NCBI GenBank assembly: GCA_016935885.1
Contig: JAFGQA010000234.1
Location: forward strand, 1 to 8,419
DNA: 8,419 bases
Direction: 5' to 3'
Origin: Phycisphaerae bacterium
Lineage (GTDB): Bacteria > Planctomycetota > Phycisphaerae > UBA1845 > UTPLA1
In this document: positions 5,727 to 8,419 of the stretch, one piece after another
Position numbering within the stretch: position 1 is the first letter of the stretch
How the letters are laid out: each line of letters starts with the position of its first letter
The notes under the pieces: model-generated
Told to the model about the DNA's origin: nothing
Seen by the model: the letters and a program-made list of their open reading frames with translations, nothing else
Databases searched by the model: none
Translations under genes and position numbers: made by a program

Positions 5727-7934
5727 CTACATTGCCGCCTCGACCTCGGCGACCAGCATCCGGGTCTTCACGACCACGTCCGGCGTTACCGAGAAGCTGT
5801 CGATGCCGCACCTGACCAGGAACTCCGCGAAGTCCGGGTGGTCCGATGGTGCCTGCCCGCAGAGCCCCACCTTCTTGCCCATGCTCTTGCACGTGTCGAT
5901 CACCTGAGCGATGAGCGCCTTGACTGCGCCGTCCCGCTCGTCGAACAGGTGTGCGACCAGGGCCGAGTCACGATCCAGGCCCAGGGTGGTCTGGGTCAGA
6001 TCGTTCGATCCGATTGAGTATCCGTCGAAGAAGGGCAGGAACTCCCTGGCCAGGATGACGTTCGAAGGGATCTCGCACATCATGTACACGCCGGCCCTGA
6101 CACCCTGGTCCTCGATGATGCCACGGACCTTCTCGGCCTCTCGCGGCGTGCGCACGAAGGGCACCATCACGTTGACGTTATCCAGTCCGAACTCGTCGAT
6201 GACCTTTCTCATGGCCTGACACTCGAGTTGGAAGGCCGCCCGATAGCGCTCGTCGTAGTAGCGGGAGGCTCCGCGCCAGCCGATCATCGGGTTCTCTTCC
6301 ACCGGCTCGAAGCCCTTGCCGCCCTTGAGCTTGGCATACTCGTTCGTCTTGAAGTCGGAAAACCTGACAGTCACCGGCTTGGGATAAAACGCCCCCGCGA
6401 TACGGGCTACGCCGGATACCAGCCCGTCTACGAACACGTCCTCTTTGCCGACCTTGATCAGATAGAGTGGATGCTGCCCGATGCGCGAGGCGATGATAAA
6501 CTCCAGTCGGGCCAGCCCCACGCCGTCCTGCGGCAACTTGGCCGACGCCAGAGCCTTCTCCGGAGACGCCACGTTGAGCATGATCTTAGTGCGGGTCGTG
6601 GGGATGTTCTCCAGGTTTATCTCTTCAATGTCATAGCGAGGCACACCCTTGAAAACCGTCCCCAGCTCCCCTTCGGCACAACTCACCGTCACATCAATCC
6701 CCTCGGAGATACTCCGAGTCCCGGTCTCCGTGCCCACTACGCAAGGAACGTCCATCTCCCTGGCCAGGATCGCCGCGTGGCAGGTCCGCCCACCCTGATC
6801 GGTGACAATGGCCGCCGCCCGCTTCATGATCGGCTCCCAGTCGGGGCTGGTCATCCGCGTGACCAGAACCTGCCCGTCCCGGAACTTGTCTGTCTCGCTG
6901 ACGTCGTGCAGAACGATGGCGGGGCCCTGGCCTATCTTCATGCCCACGGGGCGTCCCGTAGCGAGGACCTTGAGCTTCGCCCGACCTTCCACCAGGAAGT
7001 ACCGTTTGTGAGAGATGGCCCGCGAATGGATAGTCTCCGGGCGGGCCTGAACGATAAACAGCTCACGCGTTTCCCCGTCCTGGGCCCACTCGATGTCCAT
7101 GAAGACCTGGCGTCCGTATTTTTCACCGTAGTGGCTCTCAATGATCAGGGCTTGCCTGGCCAGGCTGGCGTATTCGTCATCCGCCAGAAGTTTCTGTGGG
7201 TTCTGGATCACTTTCAGCGAATGGCGCAGAACGTACACCTCGTCAGGCCTGACCTCGCCCTGAACTATAGCTTCACCCAGACCTCGGTGCGGTGTGATCA
7301 GGATCAGGTTCTCGTTTCCGGTTTCGGTGTCGATGGTGAACATCACGCCACTGACGCCGTTCCAGTCGGCTCGAACCATCTCCTGCACCCCAACTGACAG
7401 GGAGACGTCCGCCTCGTCGAAGCCGCATCCGTGGCGGTACGACATGGCCCGGGCGGTGTACAGTGAGGAGAAACACTTCTTGATTTTGTCGAGGAGAACC
7501 GGAAACCGGGACACATTTAGGAAGGTGTCCTGCTGGCCGGCGAAGCTGGCCTCGGGCAGGTCCTCGGCCGTTGCCGAGGAGCGGACCGCCACGTTACGGG
7601 CGCCTTCCAGGTGGCCAAACGCCTCGGCCATCTCCTCTTCGAAGGACTTGTCCAGCGCCTGGCCCTCGATCAGCCCGCGGATCTCCGCCGAGGTGCGCTC
7701 CAGAAGGCCCATGTTGCGGTAACCGTCCTCCTCGAGCCTGCTGATGTGCCCGGCGATCATCTCCCTGACAGGCTCCATGAATCGGTTGAAGACGTGCGTA
7801 GTGATTGCAAACCCGTTGGGGACCTTTACCCCGTCCAGCTTGATCAGCTCCCCCAGGGACGAGTTCTTGCCACCCACCAGGGGCAGATCATCGAACCCTA
7901 TGTCTTTGAACCACAGTATGTTCGGACCTGACAT
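5727..7934 (-). CDS. ppsA: Phosphoenolpyruvate synthase (pyruvate, water dikinase)
   Basis: The enzyme turns pyruvate, ATP and water into phosphoenolpyruvate, AMP and phosphate, the first step of gluconeogenesis from pyruvate, in the cytoplasm. Start ATG 7934 is chosen because GGAGA lies eight bases upstream; an in-frame GTG/ATG-like start 31 codons earlier gives a non-family extension. The 735 residues (E. coli 792) contain the ATP-grasp nucleotide-binding domain (VGGKNSSLGEL at 20-30; AVRSSATAEDLPEASFAGQQ at 116-135), the swivelling phosphohistidine domain with GGRTCHAAIxARE (catalytic His386), and the C-terminal PEP-binding barrel with MMCEIPSN, GSNDLTQTTLGLDRD (642-656) and GLCGQAPSDHPDF (Cys692, the proton donor). 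All key residues are present, so it should be active. The PP2C gene follows closely on the same strand. A promoter-like pair lies at 8055-8083. Confidence 0.96.
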   Translation of the reverse strand: MSGPNILWFKDIGFDDLPLVGGKNSSLGELIKLDGVKVPNGFAITTHVFNRFMEPVREMIAGHISRLEEDGYRNMGLLERTSAEIRGLIEGQALDKSFEEEMAEAFGHLEGARNVAVRSSATAEDLPEASFAGQQDTFLNVSRFPVLLDKIKKCFSSLYTARAMSYRHGCGFDEADVSLSVGVQEMVRADWNGVSGVMFTIDTETGNENLILITPHRGLGEAIVQGEVRPDEVYVLRHSLKVIQNPQKLLADDEYASLARQALIIESHYGEKYGRQVFMDIEWAQDGETRELFIVQARPETIHSRAISHKRYFLVEGRAKLKVLATGRPVGMKIGQGPAIVLHDVSETDKFRDGQVLVTRMTSPDWEPIMKRAAAIVTDQGGRTCHAAILAREMDVPCVVGTETGTRSISEGIDVTVSCAEGELGTVFKGVPRYDIEEINLENIPTTRTKIMLNVASPEKALASAKLPQDGVGLARLEFIIASRIGQHPLYLIKVGKEDVFVDGLVSGVARIAGAFYPKPVTVRFSDFKTNEYAKLKGGKGFEPVEENPMIGWRGASRYYDERYRAAFQLECQAMRKVIDEFGLDNVNVMVPFVRTPREAEKVRGIIEDQGVRAGVYMMCEIPSNVILAREFLPFFDGYSIGSNDLTQTTLGLDRDSALVAHLFDERDGAVKALIAQVIDTCKSMGKKVGLCGQAPSDHPDFAEFLVRCGIDSFSVTPDVVVKTRMLVAEVEAAM

Positions 7935-8054
7935 GGTAAGTTCTCCGTTGCCTCGCACAGTTCGGTGGCGCGCCGATGACTGCTCGCGGGCTTGCCCCCG
8001 GCGGCGAGACGCGCAACCAGCGGACATTTCCCATTTGCCGCTTCGGAGGCCCCG

Positions 8055-8083
8055 ATGCTACGGGCGCGCCGAGCCCATTTCAA
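8055..8083 (-). promoter_or_regulatory. Sigma-70-like promoter for ppsA
   Basis: On the minus strand TTGAAA (8083-8078; five of six to TTGACA) is followed after exactly 17 bases by TAGCAT (8060-8055; four of six to TATAAT). Transcription would begin near 8048, giving a leader of about 110 bases. That leader includes a GC-rich imperfect hairpin, ctcgcgggcttgccc at its plus-strand left arm (7983-8008), before the ppsA ribosome binding site. The match is by eye. Confidence 0.45.
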
Positions 8084-8241
8084 GGAAGGGTGGACATTCT
8101 GGCGAGGATGTCTGCCCTTGAACCCCAGATTCCGTCCATCCCGCCTCTCTGGATCGTTGGAGGGGCCGTTTGCCCCTCACGCCGCGCAGCACCAACCGTC
8201 TCCTGGCCGGAATCATCACGCCTTTCGCCTTGTCGTAGCGG

Positions 8242-8418
8242 TCACGCGGGTCGGACCACCGGCGGTGGCACACCGAACCACTGAATCCGCTCCAGAATCC
8301 TTGCGAACAAGTCACGCGGCACCGCCACCTCGGCCAGCCGCGACGACAACCAGTGCCGAATCAGGCTGGTGTACGTCCGCACCTCGAACGCGCCGAATCC
8401 CGCCTCCTGCTTGGCCCG
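8242..8418 (-). CDS. Transposase C-terminal fragment (IS4-superfamily type), running off the right edge
   Basis: The 58 visible residues include KQEAGFGAFEVRTYTSLIRHW, then LSSRLA and VPRDLFARILERIQWFG, ending at a TGA at 8242-8244. The (E/K)xxxGxxxxEVRxYxxxxRHW pattern is the conserved YREK-like C-terminal segment of IS4/IS701-type DDE transposases, in which the last catalytic Glu lies just before it. In full-length relatives the segment is followed by a longer hydrophobic helix region and a basic RRN/RSH tail. Here SRLA passes almost directly into VPRDLF, and the basic tail is missing, so the 3' end appears deleted or frameshifted. The N-terminal part is outside the window. It is a likely inactive remnant; the exact IS family cannot be fixed from this piece. 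Confidence 0.5.
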   Translation of the reverse strand, partial: RAKQEAGFGAFEVRTYTSLIRHWLSSRLAEVAVPRDLFARILERIQWFGVPPPVVRPA

Positions 8419-8419
8419 A

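Noticed and set aside
6228..7397. Long plus-strand open frame (389 codons)
   Set aside because: It lies antisense to ppsA, whose catalytic motifs are all intact; long antisense frames are normal in GC-rich genes, and the translation has no recognisable family pattern.
1..8419. CRISPR array, tRNA or rRNA genes
   Set aside because: I saw no regularly spaced direct repeats, and no cloverleaf-like or rRNA-like sequence by eye.

Overview
The window looks like an accessory or stress-associated stretch from a GC-rich, Gram-negative-like bacterium. A FlgM-like small protein, two MpsC/DUF2294 proteins, a hemerythrin-like protein and a SpoIIE/RsbU-type phosphatase together recall planctomycete or deltaproteobacterial genomes. 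I lean to Planctomycetota, but this is inference from gene types and not a phylogenetic result.

Layout. Positions 1-581 hold no convincing gene apart from a short minus-strand reading frame at the left edge that resembles the C-terminal part of an IS4/IS701-type transposase. From 582 to 2737 four small minus-strand genes follow one another with gaps of about 120-200 bp. In transcription order they are an MpsC/DUF2294 protein (MpsC-A, 2195-2737), a FlgM-like anti-sigma factor (1781-2071), a hemerythrin-like protein (1114-1602) and a Spy/CpxP-like helical domain that looks 5'-truncated (582-911). A divergent intergenic region (2738-3130) separates them from a second MpsC/DUF2294 gene on the plus strand (3131-3661), whose 3' part looks frameshifted. 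A plus-strand DUF502 membrane protein (3854-4468) then converges on a minus-strand two-gene unit: pyruvate,water dikinase (phosphoenolpyruvate synthase, 5727-7934), followed by a PP2C/SpoIIE-type phosphatase (4534-5607). The right edge (8242-8418) holds a second transposase C-terminal remnant.

How the genes may work together. MpsC proteins, hemerythrin-like and Spy-like helical proteins, a FlgM-like anti-sigma factor and a PP2C phosphatase all suit a stress, membrane-energetics or signalling island, and PEP synthase supplies the gluconeogenic step from pyruvate. No complete known system spans the window.

The two most interesting points are both in or next to MpsC-A. First, a 97-bp palindromic mobile element, with perfect 14-bp terminal inverted repeats and a 5-bp flanking direct repeat, sits in frame inside the gene and adds exactly 34 codons. 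Second, the 5' leader carries a strong intrinsic terminator hairpin about 47 bp before the start codon, preceded by two smaller hairpins, one of which would compete with the terminator. This is the architecture of an attenuator or riboswitch.
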